A stretch of DNA of 64,000 bases from Alphaproteobacteria bacterium (GTDB lineage: Bacteria > Myxococcota_A > UBA796 > GCA-2862545). A model generated the notes under the pieces. That model saw only the letters and a list, made by a program, of their open reading frames with translations, was not told the DNA's origin and ran no database searches. Made by a program: the position numbers and the translations under genes. This document shows positions 17,469 through 26,031 of the stretch, piece by piece; position 1 is the stretch's first letter, and every line of letters starts with the position of its first letter. The stretch is from NCBI GenBank assembly GCA_020632875.1, contig JACKET010000027.1, positions 1-64,000 of the forward strand. Reading direction: 5' to 3'.

Positions 17469-19199
17469 ATGCTCACCTTCCTCGCGCTGACCGCCTATGC
17501 GCAGCACGATTACTCCGCCGAGGCGAAGTCCCGATTGCAGCTCGACTTCGACCTCGATCAGGTCGAGGCGGAGCTGTCCCAGCCCGCCCGTGCCCGCCCC
17601 TCCGCGGCCGAGGCCTACCACGACCCCTACGCCCCTCCCCCGCCGCCTGCCGAGCCGCGCCTGCCGCTCGAGCCGAACAGCACCCTGCGGTCGGTCACCG
17701 TGTTCGCCGACCGGGCGCTCGTGACCCGCGAGCAGGACCTCGACGTGAAGCAGGGCACGCACACCGTCGTCTTCGAGGGACTGCCGCACGGCATCCGGTC
17801 GGAGGGGCTCTCCGGGCTCGTGGTGTCCGGCGGGGCCCGCATCGTCGGGGTGGAGCTCGTGTCCCCGACGAGCGAGGTCGCCGAGGACGCGCGTTTCGAG
17901 GCCATCCGGACCGAAGCCCTCGCGATCACGAAGCAGCTCGGCGAGGTGCGCGATCGCATCGAAGCGCTCCTCGGGCAGCGCGCCTACCTGCGCTTCACCC
18001 TGCTCGCCCAGCGCGGGGAGGGCGCGTCCCAGCCGCCGCTCTCCGAGGTCCGCGGGACCCTCGCCTACGTCGGCGAGGCGGAGGCCGACCTCGCCCGCAA
18101 GCTCCGCGAGGAGGAGGAGTCCGCGAAGGAGCTGGGCGAGAAGCTCCGCCCGCTGCTCGTCAAGATGAAGAACCCCGTCGCCACCGGGCGCGTCGCGAAG
18201 GTCGAGGTCGAGGCGAAGGGCGGGAAGGCCACCGTCGGGCTGCGCTACCAGGTCGACGGCGCCGGGTGGACGCCCGCCTACAACGCCCGCCTGCTCCCCG
18301 ACGAGAAGGTCGAGATCGAGTACTTCGGCGTCGTCCACCAGGACACGGGCGAGGCGTGGACCGACGCGGAGCTCTCGCTGTCGACCGCCAACGCCGCGAG
18401 CAGCGCGACGCTCCCGGCGCTCACGCCCTGGTACCTGGGCCGCGACGACACGACGATCTCGCTCGACACCGGGGCGCTCGTCGCTCCCGTCGCGAACGAC
18501 GCGGGGCCGAAGGAATCCGGGCTCGTGTCGTCCGAGCTGACCGCGAAGATCGAAGGGGCCGGGGCCGTCGTGTTCGCGATCCAGGGCAAGCGGACCATCG
18601 CGGGCGACGGGTCCAGCCAGCGCCTCACGGTGGGACGGCAGACCTTCACGGCGGTGCTGGACTACGCCACCGTGCCGAAGCTCGTGCCCGAGGTCCATCG
18701 CCGCGCATCCATCCGGTACGACGGGAAGATCCCCCTGTTCCCGGGCGACCTCTCCACGTTCGTCGCGGGGGACTACCTCGGGAAGGGGTCCACCACGGCG
18801 GTCGTGCCGGGCGAAGCGCTGCGGCTCTCCTTCGGGGCCGACGACCGCCTGAAGGTCACGCGTCAGCTCGTCACGCGGCGCCAGGAGTTCATCGGCGCGG
18901 GCCAGAAGACCACGCGCTACACGTTCCACTTCCGCATCGTCGTGGCGAACTGGTCGGGCGAGACGCGGCGGGTGGAGCTGCGCGACCAGCTGCCCATCTC
19001 CGAGCTCGACAAGGTCTCCGTGAAGTCGCTCGCGATGACGGAGGGCGCGACCGAGGTCCCCGGCGCGGGGCCCGGAATCTACCGGTGGGACCTCGAGATC
19101 CCGGACGGACAGGAGAAGACCGTGGACCTGGAGTTCCAGGTCACGGCGCCCACCGAGGTCGCCTACGACGCGCTCCGGAGCATGCAGCTGCTGTTCTGA
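17469..19199 (+). CDS. DUF4139 domain protein (mucoidy inhibitor MuiA-like family)
   Basis: This 576-residue protein has a short N-terminal hydrophobic segment (MLTFLALTAYAQHD, weak signal peptide) and a Pro-rich linker around 50-60. The DUF4140-like N-terminal domain follows (SVTVFADRALVTREQDLDVKQG), then a coiled-coil region near 140-230, then the DUF4139 C-terminal domain (YQVDGAGWTPAYNARL, EYFGVVHQDTGEAW, ending QEKTVDLEFQV). The family is found in many bacteria; a member from another species affects mucoidy, but the molecular role is unknown. A strong GGAGG lies 6 bases before the ATG. It is flanked by inverted family B repeats and converges with the SUI1-type gene. Confidence 0.88.
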   Translation: MLTFLALTAYAQHDYSAEAKSRLQLDFDLDQVEAELSQPARARPSAAEAYHDPYAPPPPPAEPRLPLEPNSTLRSVTVFADRALVTREQDLDVKQGTHTVVFEGLPHGIRSEGLSGLVVSGGARIVGVELVSPTSEVAEDARFEAIRTEALAITKQLGEVRDRIEALLGQRAYLRFTLLAQRGEGASQPPLSEVRGTLAYVGEAEADLARKLREEEESAKELGEKLRPLLVKMKNPVATGRVAKVEVEAKGGKATVGLRYQVDGAGWTPAYNARLLPDEKVEIEYFGVVHQDTGEAWTDAELSLSTANAASSATLPALTPWYLGRDDTTISLDTGALVAPVANDAGPKESGLVSSELTAKIEGAGAVVFAIQGKRTIAGDGSSQRLTVGRQTFTAVLDYATVPKLVPEVHRRASIRYDGKIPLFPGDLSTFVAGDYLGKGSTTAVVPGEALRLSFGADDRLKVTRQLVTRRQEFIGAGQKTTRYTFHFRIVVANWSGETRRVELRDQLPISELDKVSVKSLAMTEGATEVPGAGPGIYRWDLEIPDGQEKTVDLEFQVTAPTEVAYDALRSMQLLF

Positions 19200-19208
19200 G
19201 CGCGGCCG

Positions 19209-19541
19209 CTACCGCACGATCTTCTTCACGCCCCGCGCCGTCAGGATCTTCTCCAGGCGGTCGCGCTGGTCGCCCTGCGCCACGAGCAGCTCGCCCTCGA
19301 CCTTCACCCCGAGTCCCAGCTGCTTCTTCAGCTCGCGCGCCAGCGCATCGTGGCCCGCGAGGACGCCCTGGATCTCGGTCACGGTCTTCCCGCCACGCCC
19401 CGCACGGGTCGCGCGCAGCACGACCTTGGCGCCGAAGCTCACGCCCGCCGCGTCCGGAGCGCTGGGCTCGGCGGGCGCCTCGGACTGCGGGCTCGCCGCG
19501 AGGCCCGCAGCCTTCAACAGATCACCGAGGTTCTGGGACAC
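19209..19541 (-). CDS. SUI1/YciH-type translation initiation factor-like protein
   Basis: The 110-residue product ends in the SUI1/eIF1-like fold: VVLRATRAGRGGKTVTEIQG, a central LKKQLGLGVKVEGELLVAQG and DQRDRLEKILTARGVKKIVR. The N-terminal ~45 residues are Ala/Pro-rich and unstructured, as in bacterial YciH proteins. YciH-type proteins bind the small ribosomal subunit and can influence start fidelity; the physiological role is not settled. GTG at 19541 was chosen because GGGGAGGA sits just upstream, which excludes the longer frame from 19562. A start-fidelity factor is of some interest here given the many TTG/GTG and leaderless starts. Confidence 0.88.
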   Translation of the reverse strand: MSQNLGDLLKAAGLAASPQSEAPAEPSAPDAAGVSFGAKVVLRATRAGRGGKTVTEIQGVLAGHDALARELKKQLGLGVKVEGELLVAQGDQRDRLEKILTARGVKKIVR

Positions 19542-19631
19542 GCGTCCTCCCCGACCGAGCATACCCGGCTCGCCATCAAGCCAAAGGGGACGGTTCGTGA
19601 TTCGTCATGAAGAACCTCGATTCACGAACAC

Positions 19632-19670
19632 GTGCGCATTCGCTGCCACCCGATGGCAGCGATTGCGCAC
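19632..19670. repeat. Hairpin repeat (family C), 17-bp arms
   Basis: Arms 19632-19648 and 19654-19670 pair over 17 bases with one mismatch around a 5-base loop (CCCGA). A related hairpin with the same arm length and loop size is at 63605-63643. Both lie downstream of an operon end, here past the end of the porin gene on the minus strand, so a terminator or REP-like role is possible. There is no T-tract. Confidence 0.6.
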
Positions 19671-19795
19671 GGATCCGCGCGCACACCCTCCACCCCCCCG
19701 GCGGACCGCGTAGGATCTCGAGGTCGCGGCCGCGACGGGCAACGGCCGTCTCCCGCGAGCCGAGATCCCGCGGCCGATACCCGCCACACGGAGCC

Positions 19796-19960
19796 CTTTA
19801 CTTCGCGCGCAAGCGCGCTGCGCGGCTCGCCTATGGCGGCCTTGCGGTTTCGAGACCCGGCAGTCCCAGGATCCGGCTTCCCCGGGGGTTCGGGCGTCGT
19901 GGCGGGATGTGGGGAAGCCGGACCCTGCGGACGTGCCTGTCGGGACCGGTGGGGCGGTCG
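19796..19960 (-). repeat. Family B repeat, inverted copy
   Basis: The reverse complement of this segment aligns with 17153-17305 for about 150 bases with only scattered differences, including identical stretches such as GGATCCTGGGACTGCCGGGT and CCGACAGGCACGTCCGCAGG. It abuts the 3' end of the porin gene. The space between 19542 and 19971 holds this repeat and the family C hairpin and no gene. Confidence 0.75.
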
Positions 19961-19971
19961 GGAGAGGGCTG

Positions 19972-21087
19972 TCAGAGCGCCAGCTCCAGCTGGAGCCGCC
20001 CCCGGAAGCTGCCCACGTCGTCCTCGACCAGGTGCGCGAAGTCGGCCGTCAGGTCGTACGCGTGGCCCTCGATGAACCACGACGTGGCCCCGGCGATCTC
20101 GCGTGACTCCGGCAACGAGCTGTTCCCCGCGGGCCGGATCGAGGCGTACCGCCCGGCGACCCCGACCGGCACGCGCGGCAGCATGGCCCCGCCCTGCACC
20201 ACCCAGCCGAGCCCGTTCCGCGGAGGGTCCTGGTCGTCCAGGGGGACCCCCGCGACCTCGCGCTTCCCGGTCCGGCCGGCCGCGGACGCCTCGAACGAGA
20301 GCCCGCGCCAGCGGAGGCCGAGATCGAAGACGTACATCGTCATGTGCGTCGTGCCGCCGTCTGCCGGCGCCTCCCCCACGCCCCCGCGGTCGCGCGGTGC
20401 GTTCCACAGGCGCAGGGCACCGGCGCCCAGCCCCACCAGGAAGCGTTGCGAGCGCGCGAGGTCGCCATCCTCGTGGAACGCGAATGCGCCGAGCGGCGTC
20501 AGCTCGACGCGCGCCAGGGGTGCGACACCGCCCGTCTGGAACAGCGCGGCATCGCGTCCGTCCCCCTGGAACACCCCCGTGTAGAGGCACGCGCGGGGCC
20601 CCCTGCCATCGGGATCCCAGCCCTCGGTCACCACGAGCGCGCCACGGTCGCGATCGAGCGTGAACTCCGCGTCGACCGAGTGCCGGTCGACGAGCTGGAG
20701 CGTCGCGGTCGACCCGATGCGGGCGCGGCTCAGCGGGACCTTCATCTGGCCGACCACCAGGCGCACGGGCGCGTCGGGGGCGAGCTCCCACCAGAGGTCG
20801 AGCAGCGGCGAGCGCAGGCCGCCCAGATCGCTGTTCGAGAAGCCGAGCTGCATGGCCCAGCGGTTCCACTTGCCGAAGCCGTGCCCCGAGAGGGCCAGCC
20901 GCACGCGGCGCAGGTCGAATCCGTGCACCGGAGCGGCATCGTCGAGCGAGCGGACCGTGCCGAGGAGCTGGATTCGCGACCGGACCCGGAGACCGAACCG
21001 GCCGTCCTCCGACACCAGCCCGAAGCCCGCACCCGGCGTGTATTCGGCCGCGACTGGAGCCGCGGCGGCGAGGGATACCCAGAACAT
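19972..21087 (-). CDS. Outer-membrane porin, OprP/OprO-like family
   Basis: The 371-residue protein has a short signal peptide (MFWVSLAAAAPVAA) and alternating amphipathic beta-strands typical of a 16-strand barrel. These include FGLRVRSRIQLLGTV near the N-terminus, FDLRRVRLALSGHGFGKW, VVGQMKVPLSRARI, and a final strand ending FRGRLQLELAL with a terminal hydrophobic residue. This layout matches the phosphate-selective porin O/P family. Substrate selectivity cannot be read from the sequence. The ATG has TAGGAT exactly six bases upstream and no Shine-Dalgarno, suggesting leaderless translation. It is divergent from the FHA regulator across 30 bases. Confidence 0.85.
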   Translation of the reverse strand: MFWVSLAAAAPVAAEYTPGAGFGLVSEDGRFGLRVRSRIQLLGTVRSLDDAAPVHGFDLRRVRLALSGHGFGKWNRWAMQLGFSNSDLGGLRSPLLDLWWELAPDAPVRLVVGQMKVPLSRARIGSTATLQLVDRHSVDAEFTLDRDRGALVVTEGWDPDGRGPRACLYTGVFQGDGRDAALFQTGGVAPLARVELTPLGAFAFHEDGDLARSQRFLVGLGAGALRLWNAPRDRGGVGEAPADGGTTHMTMYVFDLGLRWRGLSFEASAAGRTGKREVAGVPLDDQDPPRNGLGWVVQGGAMLPRVPVGVAGRYASIRPAGNSSLPESREIAGATSWFIEGHAYDLTADFAHLVEDDVGSFRGRLQLELAL

Positions 21088-21093
21088 CCGGGC

Positions 21094-21111
21094 ATCCTAC
21101 TGCCCTATAGT
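21094..21111. promoter_or_regulatory. Back-to-back leaderless promoters (porin / FHA regulator)
   Basis: The 30-base gap between ATG 21087 (minus) and ATG 21118 (plus) holds TAGGAT on the minus strand (21099-21094) and TATAGT on the plus strand (21106-21111). Each ends exactly six bases before its start codon. Transcription from either would begin at or next to the AUG, and polymerases on the two promoters should exclude each other. Confidence 0.55.
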
Positions 21112-21117
21112 GGCGCC

Positions 21118-21858
21118 ATGCCATGGACCGCGCGCGTCGTGAAGGTGCACGGAGAAGCGCCAGAGCTCGTCGGACAGACCCGGGTGCTCGCCGACGGCCT
21201 CGTGGTCGGGCGCGGCGACACGGCCGATTGGGTGCTGGCGGACTCCCGGGTCTCCCGCGCACACGCCCGCTTCGACGCGCGTGCCGATGGGTGGGCCGTG
21301 CTCCCCCTCGCGCGGGGCACCGTCTTCGTGAACGGCGAGCCCGCGGAGCGCGCGACCGCGCTGCGAGACCTCGACCTCGTGCAGCTGGGCCCTGTCCTGC
21401 TGCGGGTGTTCGCGAACGCCGAGACCGACCCCTACCGCGGGCCGGTGCTCGGGACGCGCAGCCAGCCACTCCTCCGACTGTCGATGGGCGAGCATCGCGC
21501 CTGGCTCGGCTCGACCCCACTCGACCTGCGCCCTGCGGCGTTCCGCACGCTCGCCGCCCTCGCGAGGCGCCCGGGTGCGTGGGTGGAGCGCGACGTCCTC
21601 GCTGAGGCGATCTGGGGGGACGACCTGCACTTCGGGAATCCTGCGTACGTCGACAAGTACCTGTCCCAGGTACGCACCGCGCTGCGGGACGCGCTCGCCG
21701 CCACGGACGCCGGCGACCCGATCCACGCCGCGCTCGACGCGCTTCGCGACCCCACCGAGGCCGACCCCGTCCGAGCGCTGCTCGAGACGCGGCGGGGCGT
21801 CGGGAACCGCCTGGGACTCGAGCCCGATCAGGTGGCCGTGGACGAGGGCGCGTCGTAG
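21118..21858 (+). CDS. FHA domain-winged helix transcriptional regulator
   Basis: The 246-residue protein joins an N-terminal FHA domain (about 20-100; GLVVGRGDTADWVLADSRVS, then RAHARF and VFVNG), which binds phosphothreonine, to an OmpR/PhoB-type winged helix (about 130-215; LDLRPAAFRTLAALARRPG, then LAEAIWG and VDKYLSQVRTALRDAL). A phospho-input on the FHA domain, possibly from the kinase encoded convergently at 21828-24020, would let a Ser/Thr kinase act on transcription. The start at 21118 has a -10 hexamer six bases before it and no Shine-Dalgarno. The last 31 bases overlap the convergent kinase gene. Confidence 0.88.
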   Translation: MPWTARVVKVHGEAPELVGQTRVLADGLVVGRGDTADWVLADSRVSRAHARFDARADGWAVLPLARGTVFVNGEPAERATALRDLDLVQLGPVLLRVFANAETDPYRGPVLGTRSQPLLRLSMGEHRAWLGSTPLDLRPAAFRTLAALARRPGAWVERDVLAEAIWGDDLHFGNPAYVDKYLSQVRTALRDALAATDAGDPIHAALDALRDPTEADPVRALLETRRGVGNRLGLEPDQVAVDEGAS

Positions 21859-24020
21859 ACGAGCCGGATCCCGATGAACCCGCTGCGGTGGTGCGGATGC
21901 ACGCTGCCCCGCGAGCAGATCCGCGCGTAGCGCCCACCGCCGAAGCAGCTGCCTCCCCGCTCGACGTAGCGCCCGGCGTTGCCGATGCGGATCCCGCCGG
22001 GGAGCTCGGGGACGTCGTGGTCGTACGGCGCATCGAGGGAGGACGTGTGGCAGCGCACGTTCCCACTCGTGCCGCGCACGCCGTAGACGCTCTCGTCGAG
22101 CGGGAAGTCGTGGACCGACGTGGGCATCGAGGGCCCGACCGCGCTCCCGGTGATGCAGGCGAACGCCGGATCCGTCTCGAAGCCCCAGGGATACCAGCGG
22201 CCGTCGACGCCGCGCGCCGCCTTCTCCCACTCGACCTCGGTGGGCAGCCGCCACGGCACGCCGTCGCGCGCCGCGAGCCAACGTGCATAGGCCATCGCAC
22301 ACCCGAGGTGCACGTAGATCACGGGCCAGTCGGGCTCCCAGACATCGCCGTCGGCATCGGGACCGAGCGCGAAACGCGCGCCGTCGAACGGCCAGTGCAG
22401 CTCGCCGAGCGCGAAGCCCTGGGCCTCCGTCCGCGGTGCGTAGGCCAGGGCCTCCTCGAGACGGCCGCGGGCCACGAGGTCTTCGAGGAACGCGCGATAC
22501 TCCTCGTTGGTGACCGGGAACCGCTGGATCACGAACCCCCGCAGCGTCGCTGTGGTTCCGGGAAGCCCGGCGAACGCCCCGTCGTCCCCGCCGAACTCGA
22601 ACGGTCCCGCCGGGACGTAGCAGCCGAACCGACCGTCGTGCCGCACCACGGTCCCGGCATCCCAGTGGGCGCCCCGGTCGATGCGGAACGGGTAGATCGT
22701 GCCGTCCAGCACGGCCCGGTAGCTGCCACGTGCCAGGGGGAGGCCCTCCACGGCGCCCAGATGCTCGGACACGGGCTCCGGGACGAGCCTCCGGTCGCGC
22801 AGCACGAACCGCTCGACGCGCACGGGACAGGGGGGCTCCGGCGCCAGGGTCAGGCTCCCCTCGCCCACGAGCCACGCATCGAGCGCGGCGCGGTCCGGCC
22901 CGTCCGGGAGACGCGCGATCCACTCGGCCAGCGCGGCCTCTTCGCGCGATGCGGCGAGCGCGTCGCCGGTGGCCTCCGCAGCGAGCAGGGCCTCGCGGTG
23001 GTGCTCGCACAGGCCCCGCACCGCCTCGGGATGGGCGCGGTCGTGGGTCAAAGCGGCCGCGAGCTGGCGCAGGGCGCGGTCCTCGGCGGCGATGGCCTCC
23101 CGCTCGAGCGCCTCCGCGCGGTCGGCGAGCCGCCAGGCCGGGAGCTTCTCCTCCACCGGCCGCCACGACGGCACGCCCGCGAGCAGGCCCTCCGCTTCGG
23201 CGCGCAGGCGCTCCGCCTCGGCGCGTGCCTGGCCGGCGAGCCCCCTCAGCGCGACGGCATCGGCGACGAGGGCCTCCGCGCGCTCCCGACTCCGGACACC
23301 ATCGAGCCAGTCGACGATCTCGCGGTGGAGGGCCGCAGCGGTCGGCCGATCGCTCGGCAGTGCGGAGACGGCGCTCTCCGCCACCTGCCGCAGGTCGCCG
23401 AGCGCGGGGCGCGCCGCAACCAGATCCTGGAGCACACGCCCGAGGCCGTAGACGTCGGATGCGGCGTTGCTGGCGCCATACGCCCGCTCGGGTGCCATGT
23501 AGCCCGGCGTGCCACCGCGCTCGCCGCGCTCTTCCACGCGCCGCGCGACGCCCCAGTCCAGCAGCCAGGCCCCGTGCTCGCCGAGGAGCACGTTCCCCGG
23601 CTTGATGTCGAGGTGCAGGACGCCCCTCGCATGTGCGTGGGCCACGGCGTCGACCACCGAGGCGAGCGCGGCGAGCACGCGCCGTGCGGGCACCCGGTCG
23701 GTCGCGAGGACCGCGGGGAGCGGCTCCCCCTCGACGATCGGCATCGTGAAGAACCCACGCCCGTCGGGGAGGAAGCCGGCATCGACCAGCGGTACGATCG
23801 CCGGGTGCAGCAGCCGCGCCGTGATGCGGGCCTCGGCGAGGAACGAGGCATCCCCCGCATCGAGCACCTTCATCGCGAGCTCGCGCTCCAGCACCCGGTC
23901 GCGCACCCGGAGCACGAGCCCCATCCCGCCCGCGCCGAGCACACCCAGGTGCGCATAGCGCTCCCCGAGCTCCGCCTCGACGGCGAGCGGCCGGCCGTAC
24001 GGGACGGTGTCGTCGCTCAC
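21828..24020 (-). CDS. Ser/Thr kinase fused to a SUMF1 (formylglycine-generating-enzyme-like) domain
   Basis: The 730-residue protein has a kinase domain (about 20-250) with GAGGMGLV, AMK lysine, the catalytic loop HLDIKPGN in place of HRD near residue 135, DWG in place of DFG, and APE as MAPERA. The catalytic Asp and Lys are kept, so activity is possible but the loop is unusual. A charged helical region (about 250-400) leads to a SUMF1 fold (about 480-725; FVIQRFPVTNEEYRAFL, WRLPTEVEWEKAARG, RYVERGGSCFGGG, SGFIGIRLV). In such fusions the SUMF1 module is usually a binding or scaffold domain. GTG 24020 overlaps the carbonic anhydrase TGA (GTGA). Confidence 0.88.
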   Translation of the reverse strand: MSDDTVPYGRPLAVEAELGERYAHLGVLGAGGMGLVLRVRDRVLERELAMKVLDAGDASFLAEARITARLLHPAIVPLVDAGFLPDGRGFFTMPIVEGEPLPAVLATDRVPARRVLAALASVVDAVAHAHARGVLHLDIKPGNVLLGEHGAWLLDWGVARRVEERGERGGTPGYMAPERAYGASNAASDVYGLGRVLQDLVAARPALGDLRQVAESAVSALPSDRPTAAALHREIVDWLDGVRSRERAEALVADAVALRGLAGQARAEAERLRAEAEGLLAGVPSWRPVEEKLPAWRLADRAEALEREAIAAEDRALRQLAAALTHDRAHPEAVRGLCEHHREALLAAEATGDALAASREEAALAEWIARLPDGPDRAALDAWLVGEGSLTLAPEPPCPVRVERFVLRDRRLVPEPVSEHLGAVEGLPLARGSYRAVLDGTIYPFRIDRGAHWDAGTVVRHDGRFGCYVPAGPFEFGGDDGAFAGLPGTTATLRGFVIQRFPVTNEEYRAFLEDLVARGRLEEALAYAPRTEAQGFALGELHWPFDGARFALGPDADGDVWEPDWPVIYVHLGCAMAYARWLAARDGVPWRLPTEVEWEKAARGVDGRWYPWGFETDPAFACITGSAVGPSMPTSVHDFPLDESVYGVRGTSGNVRCHTSSLDAPYDHDVPELPGGIRIGNAGRYVERGGSCFGGGRYARICSRGSVHPHHRSGFIGIRLVYDAPSSTAT

Positions 24021-24919
24021 CGATCCATTCGCTCGATCCGGACACTTCCTCCAGCGTCCTCGATCCAGGCCTTCACGACCTCGACCTCGAGCTCGGTCAG
24101 CCCATGCAGCAGCTCCGTCGGCAGGTCGATGATCTCGCGACCCACCCGAGATGGCGTCCACCCCGTGAGCTGCGCCACCGCTTCGGCCACCGCCATCGGC
24201 CGCTTGCCGCTCGACTCGAGCACGGCACGCCAGGGGCCGTGGTCGAGCCAGCCCTCTTCGATGGGCGGCTCGGGGCGGTGGAGCTCGGCGACCAGGCCGT
24301 CTTCGTCGCGGACCTCGTCGAGGGGCACGAAGGCACGCCGCTCCCTGTCGTAGGCCGTGACCACGCCCGAGCCGATGTCGTAGACCCAGGCGTGCAGCTC
24401 GATGCGGCCCTCGGCCTCGGCCCTGGCGACGCTCGGATGCGTGCGGAGATGGGCGAGCTGCTGGAGCGCGTTGACGTGCACGCCTGCCGTGACGCGCGCT
24501 TCGCCCTGGAGGTCGGGCCAGCGCCCGTCGACCTCGCCGCGCAGGTCGCCCGCGTGCTCGAGCCAGTCGCCGATGACGCCATCCCCGACGCCCTTCAGCG
24601 CGGCCGTGACCGCGCCGCAGCCCGAGTGCCCACAGACGACGATGTGGTGCACCCGCAGCTCGTCGACGGCGTACGCGACGGTCGCCGCCTCGCCGCCCGC
24701 GCCGGCGCCCGAGCGCGGCACGATGTTCCCGGCGTTGCGCAGCACGAAGAGCTTGCCGGGCGGCGTCTGGGTGAGGAGCGACGGGTCGACGCGGCTGTCG
24801 GCGCACGCGACGAACAGGACCTCCGGGGTCTGCCCGTGCGCGAGGTGCTCGAACATCTCCCGGTGCGGCGGGAACACGCTGCGCTGGAAGCGCTGGACGC
24901 CCTCGATCAGGTCCCGCAT
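24017..24919 (-). CDS. Beta-carbonic anhydrase with L7/L12 CTD-like C-terminal extension
   Basis: The enzyme interconverts CO2 and bicarbonate. Zinc ligands are visible in CADSRVDP (Cys, Asp/Arg dyad) and GHSGCGAV (His, Cys), within the first ~200 residues of a typical prokaryotic beta-CA. The 300-residue protein carries about 70 extra residues, from KRPMAVAEAVAQLTGWTPSR through LTELEVEVVKAWIEDAGGSV. This segment follows the helix-helix-strand pattern of the ribosomal protein L7/L12 C-terminal domain. That extension is an inference from pattern. GGAGGAGA precedes the ATG. Its TGA overlaps the kinase-SUMF1 GTG, so the two are coupled; why a carbonic anhydrase is tied to a kinase is unknown. 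Confidence 0.9.
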   Translation of the reverse strand: MRDLIEGVQRFQRSVFPPHREMFEHLAHGQTPEVLFVACADSRVDPSLLTQTPPGKLFVLRNAGNIVPRSGAGAGGEAATVAYAVDELRVHHIVVCGHSGCGAVTAALKGVGDGVIGDWLEHAGDLRGEVDGRWPDLQGEARVTAGVHVNALQQLAHLRTHPSVARAEAEGRIELHAWVYDIGSGVVTAYDRERRAFVPLDEVRDEDGLVAELHRPEPPIEEGWLDHGPWRAVLESSGKRPMAVAEAVAQLTGWTPSRVGREIIDLPTELLHGLTELEVEVVKAWIEDAGGSVRIERMDR

Positions 24920-24985
24920 CGGCTTCGTCTCCTCCACGGACGTCGACCATGGACGCGCCCGCGGGCCGAGGATACCCGCCCCGCC

Positions 24986-25669
24986 ATGCGAAGCACGAAA
25001 TGGCTGTGGTTCTTCGCCCTGCTCGCGGCGGGGTGCAACGGGTCTACCGAGATCGTCGACGAAGACGGCGACGGCGCGGACGACGCATTCGACACGTGCG
25101 TGGGGCTCGCGAATCCCGACCAGCTCGACAGCGACGGCGACGGCCTCGGCGACGCCTGCGACGACGACATCGACGGCGACGCGCTGCCCGACGCCTCCGA
25201 CAACTGCCCGGGGGTCCCGAATCCCCCGCAGCTCGACAGCGACGGCGACGGTGAGGGCGACGCCTGCGACGACGACCTCGACGGCGACGGCATCGACAAC
25301 GCCCGCGACAACTGTCCCGAGCAGCCGAACGACCAGTCCGACCTCGATGCGGACGGCCTCGGCGACGCGTGCGACATCGACCGCGACGGCGACCAGGTGC
25401 TCGACGCCGACGACAACTGCGCCGACCATGCGAACCCGGATCAGGCCGACCTCGACGGCGACCTCGACGGCGACGCGTGCGACCCCGACCGCGATGGCGA
25501 CGGGTTCGACGACATCATCGACGCCTTCCCCGAAGACGCGACCGAGTGGGCCGACAGCGACGAAGACGGCACGGGCGACAACCAGGACTGCGACGACGGC
25601 GTGATGGCCGGCGACGAGGCCGGCATCGACTGCGGTGGAAGCGTCTGCGCGGCCTGCCCCGCGATCTGA
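24986..25669 (+). CDS. Lipoprotein with thrombospondin type-3-like calcium-binding repeats
   Basis: The 227-residue protein has a lipoprotein signal with Cys in LLAAGCNGS, then at least five TSP3-like units (DSDGDGLGDACDDDIDGD, DNCPGVPNP, DNCPEQPND). Each should bind Ca2+ through Asp side chains with Cys pairs bridging units. A terminal Cys cluster (CDDG, DCGGSVCAACPAI) resembles those ending other myxobacterial secreted proteins. It is probably a lipid-anchored surface or periplasmic protein. It is divergent from carbonic anhydrase. A weak -10 (GATACC) lies upstream of the ATG and no Shine-Dalgarno is visible. Confidence 0.85.
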   Translation: MRSTKWLWFFALLAAGCNGSTEIVDEDGDGADDAFDTCVGLANPDQLDSDGDGLGDACDDDIDGDALPDASDNCPGVPNPPQLDSDGDGEGDACDDDLDGDGIDNARDNCPEQPNDQSDLDADGLGDACDIDRDGDQVLDADDNCADHANPDQADLDGDLDGDACDPDRDGDGFDDIIDAFPEDATEWADSDEDGTGDNQDCDDGVMAGDEAGIDCGGSVCAACPAI

Positions 25670-25678
25670 CCGACTCCG

Positions 25679-26008
25679 CTATTCGTTCGATTCCTGATGA
25701 AGAATCACACGCACGTGGTTCTTCTTCTTCCGGATGACGTAGGCCAGGCTCGCCGGGTCGAACCCCTCCGCGCGGACCTGGATCTTCATGAGCTGACCCT
25801 TCTCGAAGGGTTGCTCGACCTGGTCGGGCGGGACGATTCCGGTCGCCGTCCACAGCGCGGTCTCGCCGTGGACGCGGTGGGCCTCGCCCTCCCCGTCGAC
25901 CTCGATGGTCGCGGTGGTGACGGGTGCATCGGATTCGTCGAGGACCTCGACGGTGACGGGGACCCCGGCCCAGGCCGGGACGAGAAGGGACGAGACGAGC
26001 ATCATCAT
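25679..26008 (-). CDS. Small exported beta-sandwich protein
   Basis: The 109-residue product has a signal peptide (MMMLVSSLLVPAWAG) and a beta-rich domain (VTVEVLDESDAPVTTATIEVDGEG) similar in outline to carboxypeptidase-regulatory or Cna-B-type modules. ATG 26008 was chosen because AGGAGAA sits just before the ATG triplet; an in-frame ATG at 26029 (MKQQENP) would place a polar tail before the signal peptide. It lies 23 bases after the anti-sigma gene and completes the sigma/anti-sigma operon. The function is unknown. Confidence 0.65.
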   Translation of the reverse strand: MMMLVSSLLVPAWAGVPVTVEVLDESDAPVTTATIEVDGEGEAHRVHGETALWTATGIVPPDQVEQPFEKGQLMKIQVRAEGFDPASLAYVIRKKKNHVRVILHQESNE

Positions 26009-26031
26009 CGGATTCTCCTGTTGCTTCATGA

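Noticed and set aside
20344..21117. N-terminal extension of the FHA regulator from 20344
   Set aside because: It lies antisense to the porin gene and reads as low-complexity Arg/Glu sequence. The FHA domain and the -10 spacing fix the start at 21118.
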